The position numbers and the translations under genes are program-made. This document shows, piece by piece, positions 8,420 to 17,854 of a stretch of DNA of 64,000 bases (position 1 is its first letter; every line of letters starts with the position of its first letter). This DNA comes from Phenylobacterium sp. (GTDB lineage Bacteria > Pseudomonadota > Alphaproteobacteria > Caulobacterales > Caulobacteraceae): contig NZ_SCTC01000053.1 of the NCBI RefSeq assembly GCF_004299445.1, forward strand, positions 62,001-126,000, in the 5' to 3' direction. Under the pieces are notes generated by a model that was given only the letters and a program-made list of their open reading frames with translations, ran no database searches and was not told the DNA's origin.

Positions 8420-9310
8420 ATGACGGCGCAAATCATCGAAGGACTGCCGGTCGCGGATCGCCTGCGGGCGGACGTGGCTACGGAGGTGGCGCGGCTGCGC
8501 GCCGAGCATGGGCTCCAGCCTGGGCTGGCGGTGGTGCTTGTCGGGGACGATCCCGCAAGCCAGGCCTACGTGAAGTCTAAGGGCGAGCAGTCCAAGGCGG
8601 CCGGGATGCACTCGGTGACCCATCTGCTGCCGGGCGACACGACACAGGAGACCCTGGAGGCGCTGGTCCGCGATCTGGCGGCCGACCCCGCGATCCACGG
8701 CGTCCTGGTGCAGCTGCCCTTGCCCAAGCACCTCGACGAGAAGCCCGTTATCGAGCTCATCGGGCCTGACAAGGACGTCGACGGCCTCCACGTCGTCAAC
8801 GCCGGGCGTCTCGTGGCGGGGTTGCCCGCCCTGGTGGCCTGCACGCCCACGGGCTGTCTGATCCTGCTGAAGGCCACGCTGGGCGACCTGACCGGCAAGC
8901 ACGCGGTCGTCGTCGGCCGGTCGCTGCTGGTGGGCAAGCCGATCGCCCAGCTGCTGCTGGCCGAAAACTGCACCGTGACCATGGCCCACTCGCGGACCGT
9001 CGACCTGCCGGGGATCTGCCGCCAGGCGGACATCCTGGTGGCGGCGGTCGGCCAGCCGCGGATGATCCGGGGCGACTGGATCAAGCCCGGCGCGTGTGTG
9101 ATCGACGTGGGCATCAACCGCGTGCCTTTCGACAATCCGGAACAGGCGGCGGCCGGTAAGACCAAGATCGTCGGCGACGTGAACTACAAGGAAGCCTTGC
9201 AGGTGGCGGGTTCGATCACTCCGGTGCCCAAGGGCGTCGGCCCGATGACCGTGGCGGTGCTGCTGCACAACACCGTGCTGGCGGCGAAGCGGCTGGCGGG
9301 CGTTTCGTAG
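8420..9310 (+). CDS. folD: methylene-THF dehydrogenase / cyclohydrolase
   Basis: A 296-residue bifunctional FolD. It shows '[17 protein letters not shown]' with the catalytic Lys, '[14 protein letters not shown]' and '[14 protein letters not shown]', the NADP-binding '[17 protein letters not shown]', and the C-terminal '[13 protein letters not shown]'. The last motif is usually PGGVGPMT; here a Lys replaces the first Gly. The enzyme interconverts 5,10-methylene-, methenyl- and 10-formyl-tetrahydrofolate for purine, thymidylate and fMet synthesis. Confidence 0.96.
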   Translation: MTAQIIEGLPVADRLRADVATEVARLRAEHGLQPGLAVVLVGDDPASQAYVKSKGEQSKAAGMHSVTHLLPGDTTQETLEALVRDLAADPAIHGVLVQLPLPKHLDEKPVIELIGPDKDVDGLHVVNAGRLVAGLPALVACTPTGCLILLKATLGDLTGKHAVVVGRSLLVGKPIAQLLLAENCTVTMAHSRTVDLPGICRQADILVAAVGQPRMIRGDWIKPGACVIDVGINRVPFDNPEQAAAGKTKIVGDVNYKEALQVAGSITPVPKGVGPMTVAVLLHNTVLAAKRLAGVS

Positions 9311-9347
9311 CCGGCCGGCCATCTTGGCGCGTCAGCGCCGTTCAAAT

Positions 9348-9424
9348 CCACACGAACGGAGAGTCCGCCGCCCACCGGCTCGCTGACGATCCAGCGGGTT
9401 CGTGTGGTTCGTGTGGTTCGTGGA
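9348..9424. repeat. short tandem and inverted repeats between folD and the Mla operon
   Basis: Three tandem 9-base units of the type gttcgtgtg occupy 9398-9424, and an inverted copy (ccacacgaac) lies at 9348-9357. The arrangement can form a long imperfect hairpin between two convergent genes and may serve as a bidirectional terminator or be a REP-like element. Confidence 0.45.
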
Positions 9425-9454
9425 CAAACTGACAGCGCCTGCGACGCCGCGGCG

Positions 9455-10078
9455 CTAACTGGCCTTCGCGTTCTCGCCCGTCCAGGCCACGACCTCGGCC
9501 AGCACGTCGGCCACGGCCTTGTCGTAGGCCGGGACAATCGCACTGACGCGGTTGTCGGCGGCGCGGACGCGCTTCTCGAAGATCCGTTCCGAGACGACGC
9601 CGCCGCTCGTGCCGGACGTGAGCGCCCCGCGCACGCGGACGACGACGACCGGCGCCGCCTTGGGCCCGCGGTCGTACTGGGTCTCGAAGTTGCGGACGTC
9701 CAGCCGCAGGATGTAGGCGGCCGAGGCCGGTTCCCCCCGCGAGATGATCCGCACATGGCCGGGATCACTGTCGAAGGCGGCGAGGACGGCGGCGTCCCAC
9801 AGGACCGCGGCGGGCGCGACCCAGCGCGTCTCGGCGATATAGGCGGCCTTGCCCTGGCTGATCGTCAGCAGGCGATCGCCGGAAGACTCCCGTTGGAACA
9901 GGGCGTTGGCGCGAAGCACGCCCACCGTGCCCGCCGGCGCGGCGACGGCCTCGGCGGCGAGCGGCTGGCCGAAGCGGTAGAGGTCGGCGGGCTTGCTCTT
10001 GGGCAGCAGCGAGACGCAGCCCGAGAGCGCCAGGGCGGCGACGCCGACGGCCGCGAGACGGAGGAGGGGGGAGCGCAT
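9455..10078 (-). CDS. ABC-type transport auxiliary lipoprotein
   Basis: A 207-residue protein from the ATG at 10078 with a lipobox (ALSGC, Cys about residue 20) and the 'LYRFGQPL' opening of the ABC-transport auxiliary component family (PqiC/LptE-like beta-sandwich). It is the last gene of the Mla-type operon and overlaps the MlaD-like gene by one base. It probably sits in the outer membrane or periplasm and helps pass lipids between membranes. A longer open frame to 10627 is a shadow of the upstream gene. Confidence 0.82.
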   Translation of the reverse strand: MRSPLLRLAAVGVAALALSGCVSLLPKSKPADLYRFGQPLAAEAVAAPAGTVGVLRANALFQRESSGDRLLTISQGKAAYIAETRWVAPAAVLWDAAVLAAFDSDPGHVRIISRGEPASAAYILRLDVRNFETQYDRGPKAAPVVVVRVRGALTSGTSGGVVSERIFEKRVRAADNRVSAIVPAYDKAVADVLAEVVAWTGENAKAS

Positions 10079-11031
10079 CACTTGGGCACCTTCATTTCCT
10101 CGGCGGCGGGTTTGCCCAGCGCGCCCGTCGGGCTGGACTGGACGTCGTTGACCAGCCGCTCCAGCGACTCTGCGGCGGTCTGCAGCTGAACGACGGCCGC
10201 GGTGATCTGCGGCAGGCCATTGGTGGCGAAGTCCGTGGTGGGGCCCTGCAGCCGCGCGATCATGGCCCGGGCGTCCTTGGCAGCCGCGCGCGCCTCTTCG
10301 GCGGCGTCGGCCAGGTTGGCGATGGCGCGCTTGCCGTCGCCGTCCACCACATTGCGGGTCGAGGCCGACAGCTTGGCGATCTCGTCGGCGGCCGTGTCGA
10401 TCCGCTGGAGCGCGCTCTGGGCGTCGGCGATGATCGCCTTGCGCTCGCGCAGCTCGGCGGTGACCGCCTGGGCGTCGGAGATCGCCGCCGAGAAGGTCTT
10501 GATGTTCTCGTCCGACAGCACGCGGTTCACGCGGTCCAGCGCCTCGATGCTGCGGGTCAGCACCGTGCCGCCGCCCTCGAGGAGGTCGGAGAGTTGGCTG
10601 CGCTGGCTGCGCAGGATCGGGATGCACTCGCGCAGGCCCTGGCGCGCACAGGCCGTCTGCTTCAGCAGCGGCCGGGTGCCCGTGCCCGAGGTGATCTGCA
10701 CGTAGTTCAGGCCGGTGATGCCCTGGGGCTCCAGCGTCGCGTAACTGTCGACGCGGATCGGCACCTCCTCGGTCACCCTGACGCGCGCGATGACGTTGCG
10801 GGGGTTGGTCTGGTCCAGCGCGATCTTCTGCACTTCGCCGACCTTGATGCCGTTGAAGTGGACTTCGCCGCCCTCGCTCAGACCCCGCACGGGACCCTGG
10901 AAGACGATGTCGTACAGGTCGTAATCCCGGGCGATGCTCAGCCGGGCCAGCCAGACGATGAACACCACGAGCGCCGCCATGAGGATCAGCGTCGAGAGGC
11001 CCACCAGCGTGTAGTTGGCGTTCTTTTCCAT
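10078..11031 (-). CDS. MlaD/MCE-family lipid-binding protein
   Basis: A 317-residue protein with one N-terminal membrane helix (about residues 9-30), an MCE/MlaD domain ('FQGPVRGLSEGGEVHFNGI', 'LEPQGITGLNYVQI') and a long helical, probably coiled-coil C-terminus rich in Ala, Glu and Arg. It would form the periplasmic ring of an MCE lipid transporter, fed by the permease and ATPase encoded just upstream. Start and stop overlap its neighbours by one base each. The start at 11031 is chosen because the 24 residues upstream are shadow of the ATPase gene. Confidence 0.88.
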   Translation of the reverse strand: MEKNANYTLVGLSTLILMAALVVFIVWLARLSIARDYDLYDIVFQGPVRGLSEGGEVHFNGIKVGEVQKIALDQTNPRNVIARVRVTEEVPIRVDSYATLEPQGITGLNYVQITSGTGTRPLLKQTACARQGLRECIPILRSQRSQLSDLLEGGGTVLTRSIEALDRVNRVLSDENIKTFSAAISDAQAVTAELRERKAIIADAQSALQRIDTAADEIAKLSASTRNVVDGDGKRAIANLADAAEEARAAAKDARAMIARLQGPTTDFATNGLPQITAAVVQLQTAAESLERLVNDVQSSPTGALGKPAAEEMKVPK

Positions 11032-11861
11032 CAATACTCCGTCGTCTCGCGGGCGGCGCGCGCGGCGCGGCCGCGGGGACCCAGGAAGTATTCCCGGATC
11101 CACGGATGGTCGGATCTCTCGAGCTCCCGCACGGGCGCGGTCGCGACCACGTGCCGGTCGGCCAGGACGGCGACGCGGTCGGTGATCTCGTAAAGGGAGT
11201 CGAGGTCGTGGGTGATCATGAACACCGTCAGGCCCAGGCTGTCGGCCAGGTCACGGGTGAGCTCGTCGAAGGCGGCGGCGCCGATTGGGTCCAGGCCCGA
11301 GGTGGGTTCGTCCAGGAACAGGAGCTCGGGGTCCAGCGCCAGCGCGCGGGCCAGGCCGGCGCGCTTCTTCATGCCGCCGGACAGTTCCGCGGGCTTCAGC
11401 GATCCGGCCTCTGGCCGCAGACCCACCATGGCGATCTTGAGGTCCGCCAGTTCGTCGGCCTGTTTGCGGCTGAGGCCGGTGTGTTCGAGCATCGGCGCCG
11501 TAACGTTTTCCCGCACGGTCAGGTTCGAGAACAGCGCGCCGCCCTGGAAGAGCACGCCCCAGCTGCGCTCGAGTTCGCTCCAGCGCCGGCGCGACGCGCG
11601 CTTCAGCTCGTGGCCGAACACCTTGACCGTGCCGGCGGTGGGCGAGCGAAGGCCGATGATCGTGTTGAGCAGCACCGACTTGCCCGTGCCCGAGCCGCCG
11701 ACAACGCCCATCACTTCGCCGCGCTCGACGACGAGATCCAGATCCTCATGCACCACGTGGTCGCCGAATTGGTTGCCCAGGCCGCGAACCTCGATCGCGG
11801 GCCCGTCTCCATCCAGGCCGGACGCATCATCGTCGTCGGGGATTTGGGAGGCCACGGTCAT
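11031..11861 (-). CDS. MlaF-like ABC transporter ATPase
   Basis: A 276-residue ATPase: Walker A 'GGSGTGKSVLL' near residue 55, Q-loop 'LFQGGALFSN', signature 'LSGGMKKRAGLARA', Walker B 'LLFLDEPTSGLDP' and H-loop 'ITHDLDSL'. 'ALFSN' and 'LSGGM' are the form typical of MlaF/MkL-type phospholipid transporters. It energises the MlaE-like permease whose gene overlaps it by four bases. Confidence 0.92.
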   Translation of the reverse strand: MTVASQIPDDDDASGLDGDGPAIEVRGLGNQFGDHVVHEDLDLVVERGEVMGVVGGSGTGKSVLLNTIIGLRSPTAGTVKVFGHELKRASRRRWSELERSWGVLFQGGALFSNLTVRENVTAPMLEHTGLSRKQADELADLKIAMVGLRPEAGSLKPAELSGGMKKRAGLARALALDPELLFLDEPTSGLDPIGAAAFDELTRDLADSLGLTVFMITHDLDSLYEITDRVAVLADRHVVATAPVRELERSDHPWIREYFLGPRGRAARAARETTEY

Positions 11862-12985
11862 AGGTCGAGCTGCATGTAGATGAGGGCGAAGACGGCATCG
11901 ATCATGATGATCGCGAAGATGGCGTGGACCACCGCGGCCGTCACGCGCTGGCCCAGCGACTGGACGTCCCCGCCCACCAGCAGGCCCTGGCGGCAGCCGA
12001 TGCCCGCGACCACGGCGGCCATCACCGGCGCCTTCGACAGCGCAATGTAGAAGTGGTTCGGCCCCACGTTGTCGATGATCCGCTGCAGGAAGAACGTCGG
12101 GCCCAGGTCGAGCACGGTCCAGGTCACCAGCAGGCCCCCGGCCAGACCCGCCAGGGTGGCGACGAAGGTGAGCAGAGGGATGGTCAGCAGCAGGGCCAGG
12201 AATCGCGGCAGCACCAGCGCGTCGTAGGGGTCGACCCCCATGACCTGCATGGCGTCGACTTCCTGCTGCATCTTCATCGAACCCAGCTCGGCGGCGAAGG
12301 CCGAGGCCGAGCGGCCGGCCAGCAGCACGGCGGTGATGACGATGTTGAACTCGCGCAGCACCGCCACGCCAATCAGCTCGACCACGAACACCTCGGCGCC
12401 GAACTGACGCAGCATGTTGACGCCCAGAAGGGCGACGACCGCGCCGATGAAGAAGGTGGTGATCGCCACGATCGGGATGGCGTCGAGGCCCGCCCGCTCC
12501 ATCTGCGTGAAGATCGGCGCCCAGCGGACGCGGCGCGGCGCACGGACCAGGTTCCCGAGCATCCGGCCGGTCACCACCAGCAAGTGGCCGAAGAAGGCCA
12601 TGGTGTCGAGGAACTCGGCCAGGAGGTCGGTCATGCCGCGGCCGATGCGGATGACCATGTTGTGCAAGCCCACGGGCTCGCGGCGGACGACCCGCTCCAC
12701 CTGGGTGGCGTTGTTCACGAGCTCGAGCAGGCGGCGCGATTCGGGGCGGCCCGTCACGCGATCGAGGCTGAGATCGGAACCGACGGCCCGTACGATCGCG
12801 AAGGCGCCGGCTGTGTCCATGCGGCGCACGCCGCTCAGATCGAGGCCGATCCCATTGATTCCCTTCACCGCCGCCGCCAGGCGATCGGCGGCGTCGCCAA
12901 GCTGCGCCGTCGTCCAGTCGCCGCTGAGCGCGACGGTGGGGCGATCGGTCGCGGGCTGCAACTGAAGGGCGGCCGGCTTCTCCAT
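11858..12985 (-). CDS. STAS-MlaE lipid ABC permease
   Basis: A 375-residue fusion. Residues 1-about 95 resemble a STAS domain ('TVALSGDWTTAQLG', 'IGLDLSGVRRMDTAGAFAI'), and the rest is an MlaE/YrbE permease with about five hydrophobic segments and the family motif 'ALVLPRFLALLLTIPLLTF'. In E. coli the STAS protein (MlaB) is separate; the fusion is common in alphaproteobacteria. It is the first gene of the operon MlaE-MlaF-MlaD-lipoprotein. No MlaC or MlaA homologue is seen nearby. Confidence 0.9.
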   Translation of the reverse strand: MEKPAALQLQPATDRPTVALSGDWTTAQLGDAADRLAAAVKGINGIGLDLSGVRRMDTAGAFAIVRAVGSDLSLDRVTGRPESRRLLELVNNATQVERVVRREPVGLHNMVIRIGRGMTDLLAEFLDTMAFFGHLLVVTGRMLGNLVRAPRRVRWAPIFTQMERAGLDAIPIVAITTFFIGAVVALLGVNMLRQFGAEVFVVELIGVAVLREFNIVITAVLLAGRSASAFAAELGSMKMQQEVDAMQVMGVDPYDALVLPRFLALLLTIPLLTFVATLAGLAGGLLVTWTVLDLGPTFFLQRIIDNVGPNHFYIALSKAPVMAAVVAGIGCRQGLLVGGDVQSLGQRVTAAVVHAIFAIIMIDAVFALIYMQLDL

Positions 12986-13230
12986 GCGGAAGGTTGTCCC
13001 GGTGTACGCGGCGACTGTCCAGCCTCGTCAGCGGGCGGAATGCTCCTTCGAAGGGCGCCGCCCCCGTCCGGGCGACCTGCCGCCAACGCGCATATGGCGA
13101 AGGCTGTTCCCGTTCCAGCCTGCGGTTCGTGCACAGCTACGGCCACGCTCAGCCAAGATTTAGTCCAAGTCGCGCGGGTAAGCATCGTCGGTCCGGCCTA
13201 TACGACACGAGTAAGAGTGGAGAGAGCCCC

Positions 13231-13545
13231 GTGAACCGCCAGATCGACCTCGCAGGGGCCTCCGGCGCCCGCTACCGGTACTCGCCGCTGGAGGAGAACC
13301 GCTTCCTGCCGCCCGCCGGGGCGAATTATGTGATTGCCGAGATCACCGACGATGGCGCCGCCAATGTCGTCTACGCCGGTGAGACCGACAATCTGGCCAG
13401 CCAGACCTGGCGCGCCGACCTGGAAAAGGCGCGGCGCAAGTACTCGACCGTCACCGTGCTGACCCGCCTGAACGTGACGCGCGCGGTGCGCGAGGCCGAG
13501 CGGCGGGACCTGATCGACCACTACCATCCGCCGCTGAATGGCTGA
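13231..13545 (+). CDS. small protein resembling a degenerate GIY-YIG domain
   Basis: A 104-residue protein from a GTG at 13231 preceded by a gagtggagagag Shine-Dalgarno. The pattern 'YVIAEITDDGAANVVYAGET' followed by 'REAERRDLIDHYHPPLN' resembles a GIY-YIG fold: a Y-x-I strand, a Y-x-G strand, and a late Glu before 'PPLN'. The exact GIY and YIG tripeptides are replaced by YVI and YAG. DNA cleavage is therefore uncertain. It stands alone between the Mla operon and a YdcF-like gene. Confidence 0.6.
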   Translation: MNRQIDLAGASGARYRYSPLEENRFLPPAGANYVIAEITDDGAANVVYAGETDNLASQTWRADLEKARRKYSTVTVLTRLNVTRAVREAERRDLIDHYHPPLNG

Positions 13546-13586
13546 GACGCTTTGGCGGTTGGCGCGACGCGCGCCATGCTGACCGC

Positions 13587-14090
13587 GTGGATGGGCCGCC
13601 CCTGATCGTGATCTTCGGCGCCGCGGTGCGCGCCGACGGCTCGCCGTCGGCGGCGTTGCTGCGCCGGATCGGCTATGGCCTCCAGGCCTCCCGCGCCTGG
13701 CCCGACGCCCCGATCCTCTGCTCGGGCGGGGTGGGGCGGGTCGGCCCCTCCGAGGCCTCGGTGATGCTGGAGGTGCTGGCGCGGGCGGGCGTCGCCGCCG
13801 AGCGACTGATTCCCGACGAGGCCAGCCTGGACACCCTGCAGAGCGTCGTCGTCGCGGCCCGTCTGGCGCGACGCCACGGCAGGCCTTTCGTGGTCGCCTG
13901 CAGCGACGGCTACCACCTGCCCAGGATCCGGCTCATGCTGGCGGCGCTGGGCGTGCGCAGCGTCGGCGGCCCCACGGGCGGGCCGCGAGGCGCCTTGAAG
14001 CATCGGCTGGGGATGGCGCTGCGCGAGATTCCGGCCATTCCGTACGACGTGGTCCTGGTCGCCGCACAGCGACGCCGGCTTCTGTCATAG
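13587..14090 (+). CDS. YdcF/SanA-like DUF218 protein
   Basis: A 167-residue protein of the DUF218 family: 'IVIFGAAVRADGSPS' at the start, 'ILCSGGVGRVGPSEASVM' near 50-65, 'DEASLDTLQSVV' near 80 and 'VVACSDGYHLPRIRLML' near 110-125. Family members (YdcF, SanA, ElyC) are linked to envelope metabolism, though the reaction is poorly known. No clear membrane anchor is seen. Confidence 0.8.
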   Translation: MDGPPLIVIFGAAVRADGSPSAALLRRIGYGLQASRAWPDAPILCSGGVGRVGPSEASVMLEVLARAGVAAERLIPDEASLDTLQSVVVAARLARRHGRPFVVACSDGYHLPRIRLMLAALGVRSVGGPTGGPRGALKHRLGMALREIPAIPYDVVLVAAQRRRLLS

Positions 14091-14121
14091 TGCTGACCCA
14101 CTCGCCCTGGAGGTTCGGACC

Positions 14122-14994
14122 ATGGCTTCCGATCCGCAGAATCCCTTCCGCAACAGCGCCTGGCCGCAGATGCCGCAGGCGCCCTTCCGAGTCGGGCCGC
14201 TGTCACGGAGCCCGGGCTCGACCGAGACCGGCGCGGAACCCAAGTCAGCGCCCGGACCCGGACCGCAAGCCGCGCCCGAGCCGCCGCCGACCCGGGTGAC
14301 GCCGCTGTACGTCCGCCCCGTGGGCGCGCCGCCGCCGCAGGGTCTGGGGACGGGCGGCGCCTTCCCGGCCGCCCAGCCGCCCGCGCCTCGACCGATCCCG
14401 GCGGACCCGCCGCCGATCGTCGCGCGGGCTGCGCCGGCCGAACCCCCGCCACCGCAGCCCCGGGTCGTCGATCCGGAGCCGGTGGGCTTCGAGGTCGAGC
14501 CGGTGATCGTCGAAGCGCCGCGGCGACCCGGATCGCCGCCTCCGGCAAAGCCCAGGCCCAGGCGCCGCCCGATCTCGTCGTCGGCATGGGCCGCGGGGGC
14601 GGTGGGCGTCGCGGGCGTCGCGGGCCTGGTCTACCTGCTTACCCGCAGCCCTCAGCCGGCCAACCCGGGGCCTGCGCCCGCTGCGGTGGTCGCGACGGCG
14701 CCAGCGGTCGCACCCGCGGCGCCTGCCATGGTCACGCCGCCTCCGGCCGCGAGCCCGCCGGTGGTCGCGCCGGCGCCGACACCAGCCCGCAGGCTTGCCG
14801 CGGCGACGCCCGCGCGATCGCCGTCGCGGGCCGTCGCCGCGCCCCCGGCCGCCGCCGTCGAAGAAGCGGCTGCGGCGCCGGTGCTGGCCCTACCGCCCGC
14901 GGCCCCGCCCCCGGCGGTCGCGCCGCAGCCGGCGTACGTTCCGCGCACGACGCCCGATCCGAACGCGCCGATCACGACGCAGCGGCCCTACTAG
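14122..14994 (+). CDS. proline/alanine-rich single-pass membrane protein
   Basis: A 290-residue low-complexity protein. Residues 1-150 are Pro-rich and probably cytoplasmic. A single hydrophobic helix lies near residues 155-172 ('WAAGAVGVAGVAGLVYLLT'), followed by a Pro/Ala-rich tail. I recognise no domain. The opposite-strand and other-frame open readings here are caused by the GC-rich composition. Confidence 0.6.
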   Translation: MASDPQNPFRNSAWPQMPQAPFRVGPLSRSPGSTETGAEPKSAPGPGPQAAPEPPPTRVTPLYVRPVGAPPPQGLGTGGAFPAAQPPAPRPIPADPPPIVARAAPAEPPPPQPRVVDPEPVGFEVEPVIVEAPRRPGSPPPAKPRPRRRPISSSAWAAGAVGVAGVAGLVYLLTRSPQPANPGPAPAAVVATAPAVAPAAPAMVTPPPAASPPVVAPAPTPARRLAAATPARSPSRAVAAPPAAAVEEAAAAPVLALPPAAPPPAVAPQPAYVPRTTPDPNAPITTQRPY

Positions 14995-15040
14995 CAGGGG
15001 CCAAGGTCGCCTGGCCTTCTCCAGCGCACGCACAAAACAA

Positions 15041-15069
15041 GGGCGGCCCGGAATCGCTCCGGGCCGCCC
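15041..15069. terminator. bidirectional intrinsic terminator
   Basis: A perfect 12-base stem (15041-15052 with 15058-15069) around a five-base loop, in the 137-base gap between two convergent genes. On the minus strand the stem is followed by a T-rich stretch (ttgttttg), so it mainly terminates the TonB receptor gene. Confidence 0.75.
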
Positions 15070-15131
15070 GCTTCTGTTGTCTCAGATGCTCCGGAGGGTC
15101 CCACCGCCATGCGGCAGGACCCAAGAGCCGA

Positions 15132-17579
15132 TCAGTAGGTGAAGCGCAGCGCGACGCCGTAGGTGCGCGGCTGGCCCAGGAACGCGTCGTACGAGCCCGA
15201 CTGCAGAACGGCGTTGAAGCCGACCTGATAGTACACGTCGTCGAAGAGGTTCTGGGCGAAGGCCTCGACGGCCCAGCGCTTGTCGGCCGACGTCAGACCC
15301 ACGCGGGCGTTCACCAGCGTGAAGCCCGGTTGGTTCTTCACCGGGTCGAGGTCGGAGCCGGTGTTGAAGCTGGAAACGCTCTTGGCGTTGACCGCAATCC
15401 GGCCGACCAGGTCATCGCTGATGTTGTGCTCATAGGTGACGCCCAGCGCGCCGGACCACAGCGGGGCCAGGGAGAGGCGCGAGCCGGGCAGGTTGCCGCC
15501 CAGGAAGATCGGGTTGCTCTTCGGATAGTAGGTCTCGGCGTAGGTCACGCCGCCGTTCATCGTCAGGCCTTCGACCGGCGTGAACCAGATGAAGTCGAGA
15601 TCGACGCCCTTGGAGATCACCTTCGGCACCGAGGCCACCGAGAAGACCAGCCCGTTGAAGGCGTTGAGCTGGAAGTCCTCGTAGCGCTGGTAGAAGCCGG
15701 TGACGTTCAGCAGAACCTTGCGGTTGAAGAGCGTGTTCTTCATCCCGAGTTCGTAGGAATCCACCGTCTCAGGCGCGAAGCTGGTGTCGAGCACCGGCGC
15801 GGTCGGCTGGCCGCGAACCGTCTGAACGGTCGTGGCGATCCGGTCGAGGTTGAAGCCCCCGGCCTTGTAGCCGCGCGCGAACGACGCGTAGGTCATCACC
15901 TCGGGGGAGAAGCGGTAGGCCAGCTTGGCCGTGCCCGTCAGCTTCTCTTCGCTCAGCGACTGGTTGTTGTTGCGGATTTGGCCGAACGCCGGGCTGTTCG
16001 AGGCCGCGCAGAGCACCTGGTAGGTCCCGGCGCCCAGGAGGCCGCCGGCGCGGATCAGAGCGCCGCTGGCCGGGAGCGGGCCGCCGAGCGCCGAAGCGCG
16101 GGCCAGCGCCGTGGAGCAGCCGATGCCGCCGTCCGTGTTGCTCCAGAAGGTCTTGAGATCCTTGTCTTCCCACGTGTAGCGCAGGCCGACGGTGAGCTCG
16201 AGAGCGTCGGTGATCTTGTAGCTGTTGTTCGTGAAGAGCGAGAAGCCCTCCTCACGCTGCTGGTAGAGGTCGTCCTGGCCGTTGCCCGCGACGAACGTCG
16301 AGCCCAGCGGGCGGCCGGTGAACACCGACGACAGCGTGTTGCCGAAGAGGGCGTTCACATACTGCTCGTACTGGGTCCCGTAGGTCACCGTGCGGACGTG
16401 CAGGCTCAGGTCCTCGCGCGAGTAGAAGGCGCCGACCAGCCAGTCCAGCTTGTCGGTCGCGCCCGCCAGGCGGACTTCCTGGGTGAAGGTGTGGAACTTG
16501 CTCGAACCCGGGTTCGAGCTGTTGCTGTGCGTGGGCGAATACAGGATGTCGGCGCTGGTCCAGTCGACGTCCGAACCGCCGGACTGGCTCCAGTCGCGAA
16601 CCGCGGTGATGGAGGTCAGCTTGGCGCCGCCCAGCCAGGGCGTCTTCCAGTTGGCTTCGACCGAGAAGCCCGAGTCCTTCACCGTCTTGAGGAAGCTGCG
16701 GTTGCTGTAGTCGCGGAACGAGTCCGGATCCGGCGGAATCGCGAGGCCGCCGGGGGCCAGCGAGTTGATGATGGCCTGGGTGGCGCCATTCAGGATCTGC
16801 ACCGCGCCGCAGCAGCGCTCGTCACGCTTGGTGTAGTCCATCGAGACGTTCACATCGATCGTGGACGTCGGGGTGAACAGGAGCTGGGCGCGACCGGTGT
16901 AGAAGTCCTGGTCGTTGTTGTCGGGACCCTGGGTCTTGTAATAGCCGTCGCGCTCGCGGGCGGCGACATAGACGCGCGCGGCCACCTTGTCGTCGATGAT
17001 CGGGCCGGTAAGCGAGATCGAACCGCCGAAGCCGTCGAAGTTGGTGAACTGCGCTTCCGAAGTGGCGCCCAGCCGGAACGAGGGCCGGGCGGTAATGATG
17101 TTGATCACGCCGGCGGTCGTGTTCTTGCCGAACAGCGTGCCCTGAGGCCCCTTCAGCACTTCGATGCGGCTGGTCTCGCCCAGGTCGCTGAACGCCACGC
17201 CGTTGCGGGGCCGGTAAACGCCGTCGATGATGACGCCGACCGAGGACTCCAGGCCCGGGTTGTCGCCGACCGTGCCGATGCCGCGGATGCGCGCGGTGGT
17301 GACAGCCGAGCTGCTGGTGGAGGTCACCGTCAGGCCGGGCGCGACGATGGTCAGATCCTTGATGTCGCGGACGCCGGCGTCCTGCAGCTGCTGGGCGCTG
17401 ACCGACGTGACCACGATCGGCACGTCCTGCAGGCTCTGCTCGCGCATCTGCGCGGTGACCACGATCTCGTCGACGGTGGCGGCGTTGTCGGTCTCGGTCT
17501 GCGCGTTGGCGGCGGCCGCGAAGGCGCCCGCCATCACGACGGCCAGCGCCGACGTGCGGAATAGCATTCCACTGTTCAT
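15132..17579 (-). CDS. TonB-dependent outer-membrane receptor
   Basis: An 815-residue receptor. The signal peptide ends at 'AANAQ' (about residue 27), a TonB box 'VDEIVVTAQ' follows, then the plug domain ('GVIIDGVYRPRNGVAFSDL', 'IEVLKGPQGTLFGKNTTAG') and a 22-stranded type barrel ending in an aromatic residue (LRFTY). It takes up a large substrate across the outer membrane using the TonB-ExbBD motor. The substrate is not evident; the sequence looks like the broad Caulobacterales/Sphingomonadales class rather than a clear siderophore receptor. Confidence 0.92.
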   Translation of the reverse strand: MNSGMLFRTSALAVVMAGAFAAAANAQTETDNAATVDEIVVTAQMREQSLQDVPIVVTSVSAQQLQDAGVRDIKDLTIVAPGLTVTSTSSSAVTTARIRGIGTVGDNPGLESSVGVIIDGVYRPRNGVAFSDLGETSRIEVLKGPQGTLFGKNTTAGVINIITARPSFRLGATSEAQFTNFDGFGGSISLTGPIIDDKVAARVYVAARERDGYYKTQGPDNNDQDFYTGRAQLLFTPTSTIDVNVSMDYTKRDERCCGAVQILNGATQAIINSLAPGGLAIPPDPDSFRDYSNRSFLKTVKDSGFSVEANWKTPWLGGAKLTSITAVRDWSQSGGSDVDWTSADILYSPTHSNSSNPGSSKFHTFTQEVRLAGATDKLDWLVGAFYSREDLSLHVRTVTYGTQYEQYVNALFGNTLSSVFTGRPLGSTFVAGNGQDDLYQQREEGFSLFTNNSYKITDALELTVGLRYTWEDKDLKTFWSNTDGGIGCSTALARASALGGPLPASGALIRAGGLLGAGTYQVLCAASNSPAFGQIRNNNQSLSEEKLTGTAKLAYRFSPEVMTYASFARGYKAGGFNLDRIATTVQTVRGQPTAPVLDTSFAPETVDSYELGMKNTLFNRKVLLNVTGFYQRYEDFQLNAFNGLVFSVASVPKVISKGVDLDFIWFTPVEGLTMNGGVTYAETYYPKSNPIFLGGNLPGSRLSLAPLWSGALGVTYEHNISDDLVGRIAVNAKSVSSFNTGSDLDPVKNQPGFTLVNARVGLTSADKRWAVEAFAQNLFDDVYYQVGFNAVLQSGSYDAFLGQPRTYGVALRFTY

Positions 17580-17854
17580 TTCGCTTCGTTCTCCCCCGGT
17601 GCGGCCCCGCTCGTAGGGGAGGTGGCAGGCGCCTGCCCGGAGGGGCGCGAGTACCCACGCAATGCCTTGTGGGCAAAGGGATTGCGTTGTTTCGGACGGG
17701 TTAGGGGCCCGGCTGTTGCGCCGAGGTCACGAAACGGTCGCAAGACCGCTGTTTTTGTTACCTCGCGTCGAGACTAGGTTCGCCGAACGAAGTCTTTTGA
17801 CGCAGCTGTCAGGACTTGGAGTTCGCGCGCTGCGGCTGGGGCGCCGCACGGCGG

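Noticed and set aside
14586..17564. 992-residue open frame on the plus strand opposite the TonB receptor
   Set aside because: It is antisense to a clear receptor gene and consists of Arg/Gly/Ala/Val-rich low-complexity sequence caused by high GC. No domain is visible.
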